Shown: piece by piece, positions 8,862 through 18,691 of the stretch
Position numbering within the stretch: position 1 is the first letter of the stretch
Layout: every line of letters starts with the position of its first letter
Source of the DNA: Methanospirillum lacunae
GTDB lineage: Archaea > Halobacteriota > Methanomicrobia > Methanomicrobiales > Methanospirillaceae
Strand: one strand, 5' to 3'
NCBI RefSeq assembly: GCF_046195335.1
Contig: NZ_CP176093.1
Length of the DNA stretch: 64,000 nucleotides
The notes under the pieces: model-generated
Seen by the model: the letters and a program-made list of their open reading frames with translations, nothing else
What the model was told of the DNA's origin: nothing
The model's database searches: none
Made by a program: the position numbers and the translations under genes

Positions 8862-10448
8862 TTATTGCTGCCGAGGTTTTGCCGGGCTTACACCGATTCT
8901 GACTCCCCTGATCTCTGCTCCATCAAGCCGGGATATTACCCGGTTTACATATGATGATGGGATCTGAACAAAGGAATATGCAGGGTACATCTGGATATCT
9001 CCCACTGCACGCTCAGGCATGTTACATGCTGAAGATACTGCATATACAATATCACGAGGACTGAATCCATCTTTGCGTCCTGCAGAGATAAACAATCGGG
9101 CTGAACCAGGTTGCTCTGAAAACTCTCCACCCACTACTTCGTTAGCACCTGAAGAACCGGTGTAGGCACTCTTTTCTTTCAGGAATGCTGCAGCCAGTTG
9201 TACTGGATCAAATCCTTCTGCAACGAGACTCTCGATTACTTCCTGATATTTTGTGAGGTCTTCACTTCCAATAACTGTTTTTATCTTGGATATTGTTTCT
9301 TTTGCCCGTGCTTCTGCAATCTCTGCAGCAGTTGGGATAGACATTCGGTGCATGTGTGTGTTGGTCTGCCGCTGGATATCTTTCATCCTCCAACGGTCGC
9401 GTGGCATTACAAAACTCACCGATTTTCCACCTTTACCAGCCCGGGCTGTCCGTCCAATCCGGTGGACATAATACTCAATGTCCTGTGGAAGATCATAATT
9501 GAAGACCATCTCAACATCTTCAACATCAATACCACGAGCTGCCACATCACTTGCAACAAGAATACTGATAGATCCATGCCGGAATCCACCCATAACACGA
9601 TCCCGCTCACGCTGTTTCATGTCACCATGAAGAGCCTCTGCAAGATATCCCTGTGCTTTTAGCTTGCTGGCGATGAGATCTACCATCCGACGGGTGTTGG
9701 CAAAAACCATAGCCCTGGAAGGGGTATGCCGATCAAGCAGCCTGAAGAGAGCATCGTCCTTTGCTGATTCAACCAGTTCTATGAAATATTGATCAATTCC
9801 CGGACCGGTGAGTTCTTTGTGAGCAATCCGGACCATTTCAGGATCACGCTGGTATCTGCGTGATATTTGAAGAATTGGTTTTGGGAGAGTTGCTGAGAAG
9901 ATAACAGTCTGTCGTTCTCGGGGAACATATGAAAGAATACTTTCAATGTCTGGCCTGAAACCCATGTCAAGCATCTGATCAGCCTCATCAAGAACAACAA
10001 GATGAACATTAGACAGACTGAGAGTCGTGCGCGCAATATGGTCCAGAATCCGTCCAGGAGTTCCAATGCAAATATGAACTCCGCGTTTTAACTCACGAAT
10101 CTGTCCATCAATCGCCTGACCGCCATATATCGGAAGTACATGTATATCTTTTCTGTATTTGAGAAGGCGGGTGTATTCTGCAGCGATCTGCACACAAAGT
10201 TCTCTGGTTGGACAAAGGACAAGGACCTGAACTGCCCTGAGTTCCTCCTTACATCGTTCGATGCCCGGGATTGCATACGCTGCTGTCTTCCCGGTACCGG
10301 TTTGAGCCTGGCCGGCAATGTCCTGCCCGGCCATGAGGAGAGGGATCGCCTGTTTTTGTATCGGCGTGGGTTCTTCAAATCCCATATCGGAGAGGGCACG
10401 AAGGATAGGTGGCGAGAGATCTAGGTCCGAAAAAGAGGATATAGTCAT
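8862..10448 (-). CDS. deaD: DEAD-box RNA helicase, DeaD/CsdA type
   Basis: This 528-aa ATP-dependent RNA helicase is expected to unwind RNA during ribosome assembly or cold adaptation. Q-motif region FEEPTPIQKQAIP, motif I AQTGTGKT, motif II DEAD, motif III SAT and motif VI HRIGRTARAG are all present in order. After a linker the C-terminus (about 448-525) resembles the DbpA/CsdA RNA-binding domain (RLFISAGRKDGFSP ... GVRIGVSPAKP). This architecture is common in bacteria and in some methanogens. The gene converges on the Cas1-like gene, 59 bp apart, and is probably monocistronic. Confidence 0.92.
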   Translation of the reverse strand: MTISSFSDLDLSPPILRALSDMGFEEPTPIQKQAIPLLMAGQDIAGQAQTGTGKTAAYAIPGIERCKEELRAVQVLVLCPTRELCVQIAAEYTRLLKYRKDIHVLPIYGGQAIDGQIRELKRGVHICIGTPGRILDHIARTTLSLSNVHLVVLDEADQMLDMGFRPDIESILSYVPRERQTVIFSATLPKPILQISRRYQRDPEMVRIAHKELTGPGIDQYFIELVESAKDDALFRLLDRHTPSRAMVFANTRRMVDLIASKLKAQGYLAEALHGDMKQRERDRVMGGFRHGSISILVASDVAARGIDVEDVEMVFNYDLPQDIEYYVHRIGRTARAGKGGKSVSFVMPRDRWRMKDIQRQTNTHMHRMSIPTAAEIAEARAKETISKIKTVIGSEDLTKYQEVIESLVAEGFDPVQLAAAFLKEKSAYTGSSGANEVVGGEFSEQPGSARLFISAGRKDGFSPRDIVYAVSSACNMPERAVGDIQMYPAYSFVQIPSSYVNRVISRLDGAEIRGVRIGVSPAKPRQQ

Positions 10449-10695
10449 CCCACATCATGGGACTTTTCGACATATATATGCACGGATGGCAGGAGTTCTG
10501 CTTTGATTCTATGAATAATAATCAGTCAATCTCCAGAGGTATAATTTTTTGGAAATTATCTTTGTTTTTCGTTTTTTGTATCTGACGTGGCATATAGCAA
10601 CATAATATTTATTATATAAATATTACTATATTAGATTTAAGCATAGAGATTAATATAATAAAAATCGAATAAAATAAATGTAAAAAAATTTAGCG

Positions 10696-12057
10696 TTATG
10701 CTAAAATTGGGCTAATAGAATCCAGAATTTCTTTCTCAAAAGCTTTTGCTACTGTTTCATCTTGAGATTCAATAAATAACCGAACCAATGGTTCTGTCCC
10801 AGAAGGCCGAATAAGAGCCCAGGCATCATCTCTGTCAATTCTAAGGCCATCAATTGTATTGATCCTATCACTTGAAAATTTCTTACTGACAACTTCAATC
10901 ATAGCCGGGGCTTTATCAGTATGAAATTTATGCTTCAACATTACAGATGGGGGAAGATCATCAACCAAACTGCTCAAAGTCTGTTTTTTAATTGAAAGCA
11001 GAAGAACCATCATTGCAGCAGTCATGCCACCATCACGACAAAACTGATGATCCGGATAGATGAGTCCTCCATTTCCTTCACCCCCAAAGATCACCGATTT
11101 TCCTGCTTCAATCAGAGATCTCATTCGCCTTGCCACATAGATACTCCCAACAGCAGTGTAATCCACTGTACAGGCGTGACGTTTTCCAATCTGTTCAATA
11201 AGTCGGGAAGAACTAACTGGTGTTACAATAATTCCGGACTTTCCATGGCAGACCGCATCAGCAATAAGGGCAAACTCCTTATTCTCTTCAACAAACCGAC
11301 CCTTGTCATCGATAAAAACTGCACGGTCGGCATCTCCGTCATGAGCAACACCAAATGCTGCTCCAACTGACTTAACCAAATCAGCCAGTGGAGCAAGACC
11401 TTCTTCTGATGGCTCAGGATTGCGTGCCGGAAATCGACCATCAGGTTGTGCATTCAGAGTCAGCACACGGCATCCAAGATCAGATAAAATAGATGCAGTT
11501 GTCCGGTATGCAGCCCCACAGCCGGGATCAATGGCGACAGTCATTCCTTTGCCTATTCCAGCAGGAACTTTGCTAACAACACCGTCAATGTATTCCTGAA
11601 ACATATCCGGAGCAGATCGGCTGGATGCTACTTCTTCCCATGATTTAATCGCAAAAGAACTTGAGAAAACCCGTTCTTCTACGAGAATCGAATTTTCATC
11701 CCCCATTTCTGTTCCATCGGGCTCAATTACCTTGACCCCATTGTAATTTCCAGGATTATGTGAGGCAGTGATGACAATTCCAGCATCAAAGTGATCCTTC
11801 ACCAGATACTGAAGACCCGGGGTCGGCAAAATCCCACAATCCACAACATTACATCCAACTGCCATCAGACCTGCTTTTGCAGCTTCGATAAAAGCTGGCC
11901 CCGACGTCCTGGTATCTCTTCCAACAGCAATCGTGCCCGGGCGCATACTCCCAACTGCCATTGCGATCTTCATAACCAATTCCGGTGTCATCAATTCACC
12001 GACAACACCCCTGACCCCATTTGTTCCAAACAACTGTTTTTTCTTTGCTTCTGCCAT
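10696..12057 (-). CDS. glmM: Phosphoglucosamine mutase (phosphohexomutase family)
   Basis: This protein interconverts glucosamine-6-phosphate and glucosamine-1-phosphate for UDP-GlcNAc synthesis; phosphomannomutase activity is possible. It shows the phospho-serine loop TASHNP (Ser about 99), the metal loop DGDADRAVF, the sugar-binding GEGNGG and the phosphate-binding RPSGTEPLVR, in the normal order for about 450 aa. GTG 12066, ATG 12063 and ATG 12057 are all in frame. I choose 12057 (MAEAKKKQLFG) because GTGAT sits just before it. It overlaps or abuts the upstream gene's TGA (12063-12065), so the two are translationally coupled. Confidence 0.9.
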   Translation of the reverse strand: MAEAKKKQLFGTNGVRGVVGELMTPELVMKIAMAVGSMRPGTIAVGRDTRTSGPAFIEAAKAGLMAVGCNVVDCGILPTPGLQYLVKDHFDAGIVITASHNPGNYNGVKVIEPDGTEMGDENSILVEERVFSSSFAIKSWEEVASSRSAPDMFQEYIDGVVSKVPAGIGKGMTVAIDPGCGAAYRTTASILSDLGCRVLTLNAQPDGRFPARNPEPSEEGLAPLADLVKSVGAAFGVAHDGDADRAVFIDDKGRFVEENKEFALIADAVCHGKSGIIVTPVSSSRLIEQIGKRHACTVDYTAVGSIYVARRMRSLIEAGKSVIFGGEGNGGLIYPDHQFCRDGGMTAAMMVLLLSIKKQTLSSLVDDLPPSVMLKHKFHTDKAPAMIEVVSKKFSSDRINTIDGLRIDRDDAWALIRPSGTEPLVRLFIESQDETVAKAFEKEILDSISPILA

Positions 12058-12062
12058 GAACA

Positions 12063-12680
12063 TCACATCATATCGGATTCTGAATCATTGACTTCGATGT
12101 CAACGCCATCAGAATCACTCTGATCATCTGCTTCTTTCGTCTGTTTGCGTCGTTTTTCTAACTTTGCTTTCTGTTGATCTTCCCGAAGTTTCAATAATCG
12201 TGCTGATGCTTCGGCAACCTGGCGCATGATATCAGTGACCTGATCTTCAATTTCTATCTCTTCATCGACTCCAATTGCTGTACTCTCAATTTCAAGTAAA
12301 AACCGGGCAACCTCACTAGCTTCAAAGAGGAGATCATCAAGTTCTTCAGGAGTATAAAAACCACACATCGCACCATACAGGAAGGTTGCTCCTGCTTTGT
12401 TCACCTTTTTCTTAAACGAACTCCGGGCCTGGTTCACCGCCTGAGGCGAATAGGTACCAGTCATGAAGGGAACAAGTTCTGGCAGGTTACGTCCGATGAA
12501 GGTCATCTCTGCGCCCGAAGAGGTCTGAAAGTCAGCACAAAGACGTGATATAGCCCATTCTCGCGCGGTAATGAATGTCCGCTTGCGTAGAAACTGATTC
12601 ACCTGGTTGTATGAGGCTCCGTCTACCTTCTTGAACTTATGATACTTGCCTGGATCATGTGAACGATGCGACAAATCCAT
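12063..12680 (-). CDS. Conserved archaeal protein of unknown function
   Basis: This 205-aa soluble protein has a basic N-terminus, a helical middle (RKRTFITAREWAISRL, FMTGTYSPQAVNQARSSFKKKV), a predicted coiled coil with many Lys and Glu (KLREDQQKAKLEKRRK) and an acidic tail. It resembles an uncharacterised family seen across methanogens and haloarchaea (possibly DUF5806; from memory, unverified). Its stop overlaps the start region of glmM, implying one operon. The frame starts at ATG 12680 close to the tRNA-Asp gene on the other strand. Function unknown. Confidence 0.7.
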   Translation of the reverse strand: MDLSHRSHDPGKYHKFKKVDGASYNQVNQFLRKRTFITAREWAISRLCADFQTSSGAEMTFIGRNLPELVPFMTGTYSPQAVNQARSSFKKKVNKAGATFLYGAMCGFYTPEELDDLLFEASEVARFLLEIESTAIGVDEEIEIEDQVTDIMRQVAEASARLLKLREDQQKAKLEKRRKQTKEADDQSDSDGVDIEVNDSESDMM

Positions 12681-12803
12681 TGTATTACCATGGATCTCTG
12701 AATGAGATAAGTACCACTGATATTATCTAAAGAGAAAAGTCGTATGCTGGATTTATAAGCTGTAAGTGATAACATATAGAAGGTTCCAAGCGACCAAATT
12801 TGT

Positions 12804-12876
12804 GCCCAGATAGTGTAGTGGCCTATCATGTCGGCCTGTCACGCCGACGACTCGGATTCGAATTCCGATCTGGGCG
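12804..12876 (+). tRNA. tRNA-Asp (GTC)
   Basis: The 7-bp acceptor stem GCCCAGA/TCTGGGC closes a full cloverleaf: D arm with GTAGTGGCC, anticodon stem TCGGC/GCCGA with loop CTGTCAC (anticodon GTC, Asp), T arm CGGATTCGAATTCCG and discriminator G. No intron and no encoded CCA. ACATATAG about 28 nt upstream (12772-12779) is a suitable TATA element. Confidence 0.97.
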
Positions 12877-12889
12877 TATCCTTCTTTGA

Positions 12890-12896
12890 TTTTTTT
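12890..12896 (+). terminator. T-rich terminator after tRNA-Asp
   Basis: A run of seven T residues 14 nt past the tRNA end fits archaeal oligo-T termination. Confidence 0.5.
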
Positions 12897-12930
12897 ATTC
12901 AGTAGTTAAATAATATAGAGATTAAACAGG

Positions 12931-15831
12931 CTAGTTGATACGGTAACATCCATCTGGTACTACAATCTCAAAGCAAGCTCCACTGCCTGAGATTCCAATC
13001 TCCTTAATTGTAATTCCGGTTATCGAGAGGATCTCCCGGACAAGAAAAAGACCAAGACCAGTATTTTTCCCATACCCACGTTCAAAGATCCGTTCCTTGA
13101 GATCATAGGGAATCCCAGTTCCGTCATCTTCAATTGTAATAATAACCCGCTTATCATCACTCACATAAGAGGCACGAATATGTGATACATGACCCCCATG
13201 CCTCCCAGCATTATCAATCAGATTGTAAAACACACGTTCAAGAAGCGGATCTGCGTAGATAGACAGACCATGAAGTTTATTCTCAATTACACCATCTGTA
13301 ACTAGTCCCTGCTTAGATATCTGATCGAGCATTTCACCGATCTCCCGCCATTCAGGAGCATGAACTCCCATATCCTGATAATCACCGGTGAACTCAATCT
13401 GGTCCCTGATAGTATATGCTGCTTTTTCAAGCATTTCAACCATTTCAGTCATCTCCGGATTGGTACTCATCCTCTTTATAATCGGGAGTATACCAAATAA
13501 CACCGTAATCCGGTTCCGGATATCATGCCTTGTAATGCTTGAAAGTAGGTTGAGTTTCTCGTTGGTTCTCATCAGAGCTTCTTCAACAAGTTTACGGGAA
13601 CTAACGTCACGGATACTCTGGACCGCTCCAATAAGTCTTCCCTGTGAATCGAACAACGGATTTGCCACAATCGAAAGATACATAGGACCATTTACTGTCT
13701 TTGGAAGATACTCTTCCGTTGAGAGAGTTCCATCATGCATAGATAAATCAGTATAATATTGGTCGGCAAGCAGGGCAGGTTTGAGAATAAGATCCAGAAG
13801 CATGGGGCGTTTGTATCCATAAAATGGTATCGCATATTCCTGCTGTCCCCTACCAATGATCTGGTCTTCAGTGATCTTAGTAAGACTCTCCATCGCAGCA
13901 TTCCAGAGAATTACCCAGCCATCCTTATCAACGACAAACGTTGCATCAGGGAGACGGGAGAGTACATCTTTGATTTGACGATGTGATTCACGGAGTGATT
14001 CACTCTCCATAAGAATTTTCCATGCAAGCCGATGCTCAGTAATGTCCTGCACATTCAGGATCCAGTATGGCATACCCCCCATATCAGAGATGAGCGTAAG
14101 ATCATTCAGGGTAGGAAAGAGAGTCCCATCCCGGTGCTGATGATCTGCTTCAAACACGAAATGTCCATACAACTCAGCTTTACGGAGATATGCAGGAAAG
14201 TCTTTGCGTAAATCAGATGAGAAAAGCGAGGTCATAGGGACAGAATAAATCTCTTCCCTGGTATACCCATGCATCAAAGCATATGCTGGATTGATAACAT
14301 CAACCTCATCATGGATACCGGTAATTATTCCTGCCTGAGTATGCTGAACAATATCAGCAAGTTTCCGGTTTGATACTTCCATCTTTTTACGTTCGGTGAT
14401 ATCTATTGCAAACCCGCGTAATCCAACAACATCCTCATTTTCGAGGACTCTGATAGTATAGAAGACCATGGGAAATTGGGTGCCATCCCGACGTGTAGCC
14501 ATATATTCCTGACCAGATATTCGTTCACCTGCCAAAATCCGGCCCATGTTTTGTGCAAGACGTTTCTGGTCTTCAAGAGCGACCAGATCTCTTGCAAATA
14601 ACCCTTCCTCAAGATCTTTAGGAGTATATCCAGAGACCTGAAATCCGAGCCGGTTTAGAAATGACAAGCGACCAGATAAATCAACTTCAAAGACAAATTC
14701 AGGTAATGAATCGGCAAGTTCACGATACTTACGTTCACTTTCTTCAGTCTTACGCAGTGCCTCAAGAAGTTCTGTCTCCGAGCGTGTTACCCTATCAAAA
14801 ACTGGAATTAGAGCTTGTGCAAGTTCAGAGAGTTCATCACCACTGGATAACGGGGATTCGAAAACTTCGGTAGAGGATTTATTTTTCTTTTGGGCACAGG
14901 TTATAAGAACAGCAAGTCGCCTGAGAACCAGACGATCCATGAACAACAATGTAATAACAATAAAGATGAGACCTATAGCCACCAGGAGAACTAGAAAACT
15001 CCCGATTGTGATTAAACCCTGATTATAGATAGTCCGATCACTAGTAACCTGTAATAGAAACTTTTTTGTCCCAGTAATATCCCTGACCGGAATAGATCCA
15101 ACAACTCTGTCAGGGCCTGATACATTAAATTGTACCAAGGGAGTTATAGAACTCATATTCCGGACATCCCCCCAATCTAGCCCTGAGCCTTCATCAGTAT
15201 CAGATATGGGAACGATTGAAAGATCAAGTGATGTTATGTCAGATACTTTGTGAATCTCTTCAGGATCAAGATACTTACCAAATATGAGATAACCTGTAGA
15301 GGGTCCATCATATGTGCTTGTCAAAATTGGTTGAGATACAACTATAAGTGGATCAGATCCAGTGATAAGAAATCCAGATCTACTGCTGATGAGAGCATCA
15401 TGTGAAAAGAGGTAAGGAGTGGAGAGGATAGAAGATAGTTCGCTATCATTTATTTCTCGAGCCTGATGAGATGAGGTGTTATATCCAGTTGCATACACGA
15501 CACCATGGCTCAGATTCAGAAAGACCAGTAAATCGACATCAAGGTTTTCAAATGAATCAGGGTTGAGATTTTGATCAATGTATGCCTGATTATCTCCTTT
15601 AACAAAAAAATAGGTCTCATTCCATCGTGACCATTCTCCACATTTTGATTCAACGAGACTCTGTTCATAGTCAATTGCTTTGAGTGCCTGCACAACTGAG
15701 TTACGGGTATTCTTCTCTTCAAACCCTGCATAACTTTCTGTTAAAACTAAATGTGAGAGACCAAGAATCAGTGCAATCGCTCCAAGGAGCGTAAGACCCA
15801 GAATTAACAATGTCTTAATGCGCAGATTCAT
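12931..15831 (-). CDS. CHASE4-PAS sensor histidine kinase
   Basis: This 966-aa membrane kinase senses an external signal. Helix 1 (about 7-31) and helix 2 (about 273-300) flank an extracytoplasmic CHASE4-like domain (CGEWSRWNETY, then FENLDVDLLVFL). Inside are three PAS domains (about 365-480, 485-610, 625-745). The phosphoacceptor motif is SSITRHDIRNR and the ATPase domain has NLIDNAGRHG, EDDGTGIP and GLGLFLVREIL. The same RHDI-N kinase module recurs in the proteins at 23327-25174 and 38479-42456 and in the decayed gene at 57838-58456. The response regulator gene lies 37 bp upstream in the same direction, so the pair is probably one operon and a cognate system. Confidence 0.9.
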   Translation of the reverse strand: MNLRIKTLLILGLTLLGAIALILGLSHLVLTESYAGFEEKNTRNSVVQALKAIDYEQSLVESKCGEWSRWNETYFFVKGDNQAYIDQNLNPDSFENLDVDLLVFLNLSHGVVYATGYNTSSHQAREINDSELSSILSTPYLFSHDALISSRSGFLITGSDPLIVVSQPILTSTYDGPSTGYLIFGKYLDPEEIHKVSDITSLDLSIVPISDTDEGSGLDWGDVRNMSSITPLVQFNVSGPDRVVGSIPVRDITGTKKFLLQVTSDRTIYNQGLITIGSFLVLLVAIGLIFIVITLLFMDRLVLRRLAVLITCAQKKNKSSTEVFESPLSSGDELSELAQALIPVFDRVTRSETELLEALRKTEESERKYRELADSLPEFVFEVDLSGRLSFLNRLGFQVSGYTPKDLEEGLFARDLVALEDQKRLAQNMGRILAGERISGQEYMATRRDGTQFPMVFYTIRVLENEDVVGLRGFAIDITERKKMEVSNRKLADIVQHTQAGIITGIHDEVDVINPAYALMHGYTREEIYSVPMTSLFSSDLRKDFPAYLRKAELYGHFVFEADHQHRDGTLFPTLNDLTLISDMGGMPYWILNVQDITEHRLAWKILMESESLRESHRQIKDVLSRLPDATFVVDKDGWVILWNAAMESLTKITEDQIIGRGQQEYAIPFYGYKRPMLLDLILKPALLADQYYTDLSMHDGTLSTEEYLPKTVNGPMYLSIVANPLFDSQGRLIGAVQSIRDVSSRKLVEEALMRTNEKLNLLSSITRHDIRNRITVLFGILPIIKRMSTNPEMTEMVEMLEKAAYTIRDQIEFTGDYQDMGVHAPEWREIGEMLDQISKQGLVTDGVIENKLHGLSIYADPLLERVFYNLIDNAGRHGGHVSHIRASYVSDDKRVIITIEDDGTGIPYDLKERIFERGYGKNTGLGLFLVREILSITGITIKEIGISGSGACFEIVVPDGCYRIN

Positions 15832-15868
15832 AAAATAATATATTTATATTAAAATTCAGGATACGATT

Positions 15869-16630
15869 TTATTCGCTAGCCGGGTTGAGCTCCAGGAAAT
15901 ATCCGCTGATATCTCCAAATGAATCATTGATCATAAATATCTTTGGCACTACCTGTTTTGAATGCTGAACTTGTTTTAATTTAAGTGGACGTTCAAATAC
16001 AGGATCAAGTGAAAAAATATCTACTGATTCGCCAGATGTTGGATCTTCCATCATAATTAATGATGGAGCGTCAGATAACAGAAGATCAGAATATGATTTC
16101 TCAAGTAGGAATTCTGCAGCATCATTCATCCATATGATGCGGTTACGGTCATTTAAGAGGACAACAGGTTTTAACGATCCTGTCAACTCTTCACATTGAA
16201 TCTGTGTCAGGCCTCCAGTCTTACCTTCTGTGGTACCTGTAAGTTTTTCGTGCAGATTGATACTTACCTGTATTGTTGTATTAAGGATATTCTGGTTGAT
16301 CGGTTTTACAAGAAAACCGAAAGGATCTGCTTCTTTGGCATGTATGAGAACCTCTTCCTCATCATGGCCTGTAACAAAGATCACCGGTATATTGAATATA
16401 TGAAAAAGGATGCGGGCTGTCTCAATTCCGGATATATGACCCAGAAGATCGATGTCCATGAGCACGATACCAGGCTTTCTGGCTGCAACCCGTGAGATAG
16501 CTTTTTCACCTGAGTTTACAGGTTCATCAGCTGAAAAGCCACTGTCTTTGAGGATCGTCTCAAGAACGCGGGCTATGATTGGATCATCCTCAACAATGAG
16601 GATGCTGTAATCCTTTTTTGAATCATTCAT
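15869..16630 (-). CDS. Response regulator with C-terminal PAS-like domain
   Basis: This protein of 253 aa has an intact receiver domain: acidic residues in IVEDD, phosphoacceptor Asp in VLMDIDL, Thr in FVTGHD and Lys in FLVKPIN. The second half (about 140-253) looks like a PAS fold (VVLLNDRNRIIWMNDAAEFLL). There is no DNA-binding or enzyme output domain, so it probably passes phosphate or binds partners. ATG 16651 is in frame, but AGGAG lies 8 nt ahead of ATG 16630, which I take as the start. It precedes the CHASE4 kinase in one apparent operon. Confidence 0.85.
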   Translation of the reverse strand: MNDSKKDYSILIVEDDPIIARVLETILKDSGFSADEPVNSGEKAISRVAARKPGIVLMDIDLLGHISGIETARILFHIFNIPVIFVTGHDEEEVLIHAKEADPFGFLVKPINQNILNTTIQVSINLHEKLTGTTEGKTGGLTQIQCEELTGSLKPVVLLNDRNRIIWMNDAAEFLLEKSYSDLLLSDAPSLIMMEDPTSGESVDIFSLDPVFERPLKLKQVQHSKQVVPKIFMINDSFGDISGYFLELNPASE

Positions 16631-16825
16631 CGGCGTTACTCCTGCACTCATTGAACACGGGGGGGTTCAGGATACTATTGTTATGTGTAATACAGAGATA
16701 TAGGGGTTATGAAAAAAATTCCTGTATAAATAATCGTAAAAACCTGGATGAGAATATGTATGTAAGTAAGTGGCAGACCTCATGGTCTTAAATTTACATA
16801 TCGGGAATGATGCCTGGAACATAAT

Positions 16826-17635
16826 ATGATCAAACCGACACGATTTGGAGCAGGTTGTCTGCTCACCCAACCTGAAGTCTTTCCATCAGTTGCAGAACTT
16901 CTGGACAATGAGGCCATCGGACATATTCAGTTATTGGTAATACCCCAGTCTGATGTAACATTTCAGACCAACATAGAAATTTTTGAGCCATACTCTGGAA
17001 AAATACGGATCCATGCCCCACACCATTTCCATCAGGTGAACCCATGTGATCCAGATCTCTACTCTTCAGGGATATTCAATATAAGAGATCACATCGAATC
17101 GGCGATGAGTCAGACCCTGGAGTCGGCAGATCGGACAGGTTCAGAGATCATTGTACTTCATGCAGGAAGATATCGACATGGCCAAAAGGAGGAAGCAATT
17201 GCCAGGTTCCATAATTTCCTGGATCTGTACCCAGATCCACGATATATCCTTGAAAGCCTTCCCGATCTTCAGCGTGGCCCAACATATCTTGGTACAACCC
17301 CAGATGAACTCAAAATTCTTGGAGCAGGTACTGTCAAAGGGGTTTGCCCTGACTTTCCACATCTCTGGTGTACGTCAAAAGTCAGAGATATACCGTACCT
17401 AGATCTTCTTGATGGAATGGCACAACTTGGAATGAAATTCAGTCATCTTTCAGGAAGTCCGGGACCTGATTCAGACAGACAGCATCTTCTCTTTGATGAT
17501 CCTGACAACATTTTTAACTTAGGGCTTCTTAGATCATTCCTGACTGTTCATAAGGATCTTGAACTTAGCCTTGAGTTTCCAGTTGATGACCCAGCCATAA
17601 TAATGCGACAGGTTGCCATAGGATCAGAATGTTGA
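16826..17635 (+). CDS. Xylose isomerase-like TIM-barrel protein
   Basis: This 269-aa protein reads like the sugar-phosphate isomerase/epimerase and endonuclease IV superfamily (AP_endonuc_2 fold): IRIHAPHHFH, IIVLHAGRY, RYILESLPD and KGVCPDFPHL resemble successive barrel strands carrying metal-binding His, Glu and Asp. Substrate cannot be told. It is divergent from the response regulator gene. A pyrimidine-rich run (TCCTTTTCCTTTTTTG, 17636-17651) just after the stop is a likely terminator. Confidence 0.65.
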   Translation: MIKPTRFGAGCLLTQPEVFPSVAELLDNEAIGHIQLLVIPQSDVTFQTNIEIFEPYSGKIRIHAPHHFHQVNPCDPDLYSSGIFNIRDHIESAMSQTLESADRTGSEIIVLHAGRYRHGQKEEAIARFHNFLDLYPDPRYILESLPDLQRGPTYLGTTPDELKILGAGTVKGVCPDFPHLWCTSKVRDIPYLDLLDGMAQLGMKFSHLSGSPGPDSDRQHLLFDDPDNIFNLGLLRSFLTVHKDLELSLEFPVDDPAIIMRQVAIGSEC

Positions 17636-17719
17636 TCCTTTCCTTTTTTGATCAAGTCTGCTAGGATCATGAAGATGAGAGATCGTAAAAATGATATGAA
17701 TATTATAATTCATAGATTG

Positions 17720-17739
17720 CGCAGAATAGGTATTCTGCG
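17720..17739. promoter_or_regulatory. Perfect palindrome upstream of recombinase gene (operator or dif-like site)
   Basis: CGCAGAATA-GG-TATTCTGCG has perfect 9-bp arms around 2 bp. Widened to 11+6+11 (17716-17743) the arms match in 9 of 11 positions, which is the architecture of Xer/dif sites. It ends 37 bp before the recombinase start, just ahead of its TATA-like run (ATTAAAATA, about 17748-17756). It may be an operator, a recombination site or both. Confidence 0.4.
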
Positions 17740-17776
17740 TAAAACTTATTAAAATAGAAATTATACGTATAATCAA

Positions 17777-18691
17777 GTGAATTCAGGATATTTTTCAGAA
17801 TGGATTCCCCGGTTTATCCAGTATCTGAAAATGCGCAATTATTCGGCGAAAACTTTGGTCAGTTATGACCAGACACTAACACGGTTTGGTCATTACATCT
17901 GGATGACCCGAAATAGCCGGGCTGCCATCACCCCTGAGTCATTTCAAAAACATCCTTTACGACTTGAGACCGAAGTAGAAGTCAGTGCAATTGAGATCAC
18001 AGGATACCTCTCATTCCTGACTCAGAGTAGGGAGTATCATGCCACCACTCTGAACAGGATCCTCTCCTCGCTCTCCTCTTTTTATAGGTTTATGATCATG
18101 CAGGATGTACTCTCAGCAAATCCGGTACCTCGCATTGATCGGCCACGAGTGAAAGATGTCGAACTCAGATATCTCAAACATAGTCAGGTTATCAGACTAC
18201 TCAGATCAATCCCAGACCCCAGGGACAAACTGATCGTCAGGATCATCTATGCCACCGGAGTGCGAGTATCAGAACTTTGTTCAATCAATGTTGAAGATAT
18301 TGATATCGATGACCAGATGATCAGAGTCAAAGGGAAAGGAGGAAAGATCAGAATGGTATTTGTCGATCAAGAGACCCTGGATGATATTGATCTCATGATA
18401 GGAGACCGCCTAACAGGTCCACTTTTCTATGGGCAACAGGGGCACCATATCTCACCGCGAACTGTGCAACATATCTTTAGGAAATATGCACCAGAAGGTA
18501 TCACCCCTCATAAGATTAGGCATAGTTACGCAAGTGAACTCTATCGGAGGTCCAAAAACCTTAGAGTCGTACAGGAAAATCTGGGCCATGCATCAATAAA
18601 GACAACCGAGGTGTATCTGCATACTGATCTTGATGAGCGTCGCAGAGTCTATCATGACTTCTTCCCACTTTCTTCTTCAGAGCATGAGTGA
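17777..18691 (+). CDS. xerA: Tyrosine recombinase, XerA/XerD-like
   Basis: This 304-aa site-specific recombinase has the SAM-like N-domain (about 5-115) and a complete catalytic domain: Arg 163 (ATGVRVSEL), Lys near 187-190 (VKGKGGKIR), His 245-x-x-Arg 248 (HKIRH), His 271 (NLGHASI) and Tyr 280 (TEVYLH). Length matches archaeal XerA, which resolves chromosome dimers at dif. The start is GTG 17777; an internal ATG (codon 19) would cut into the N-domain. A TATA-like run about 25 nt upstream suggests a leaderless message. The end overlaps the next gene by 8 nt. Confidence 0.88.
   Translation: MNSGYFSEWIPRFIQYLKMRNYSAKTLVSYDQTLTRFGHYIWMTRNSRAAITPESFQKHPLRLETEVEVSAIEITGYLSFLTQSREYHATTLNRILSSLSSFYRFMIMQDVLSANPVPRIDRPRVKDVELRYLKHSQVIRLLRSIPDPRDKLIVRIIYATGVRVSELCSINVEDIDIDDQMIRVKGKGGKIRMVFVDQETLDDIDLMIGDRLTGPLFYGQQGHHISPRTVQHIFRKYAPEGITPHKIRHSYASELYRRSKNLRVVQENLGHASIKTTEVYLHTDLDERRRVYHDFFPLSSSEHE

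Noticed and set aside
7755..8862. CRISPR-Cas locus around the Cas1-like gene
   Set aside because: No repeat-spacer array and no other cas genes anywhere in the window; only a solo Cas1 homologue is supported.
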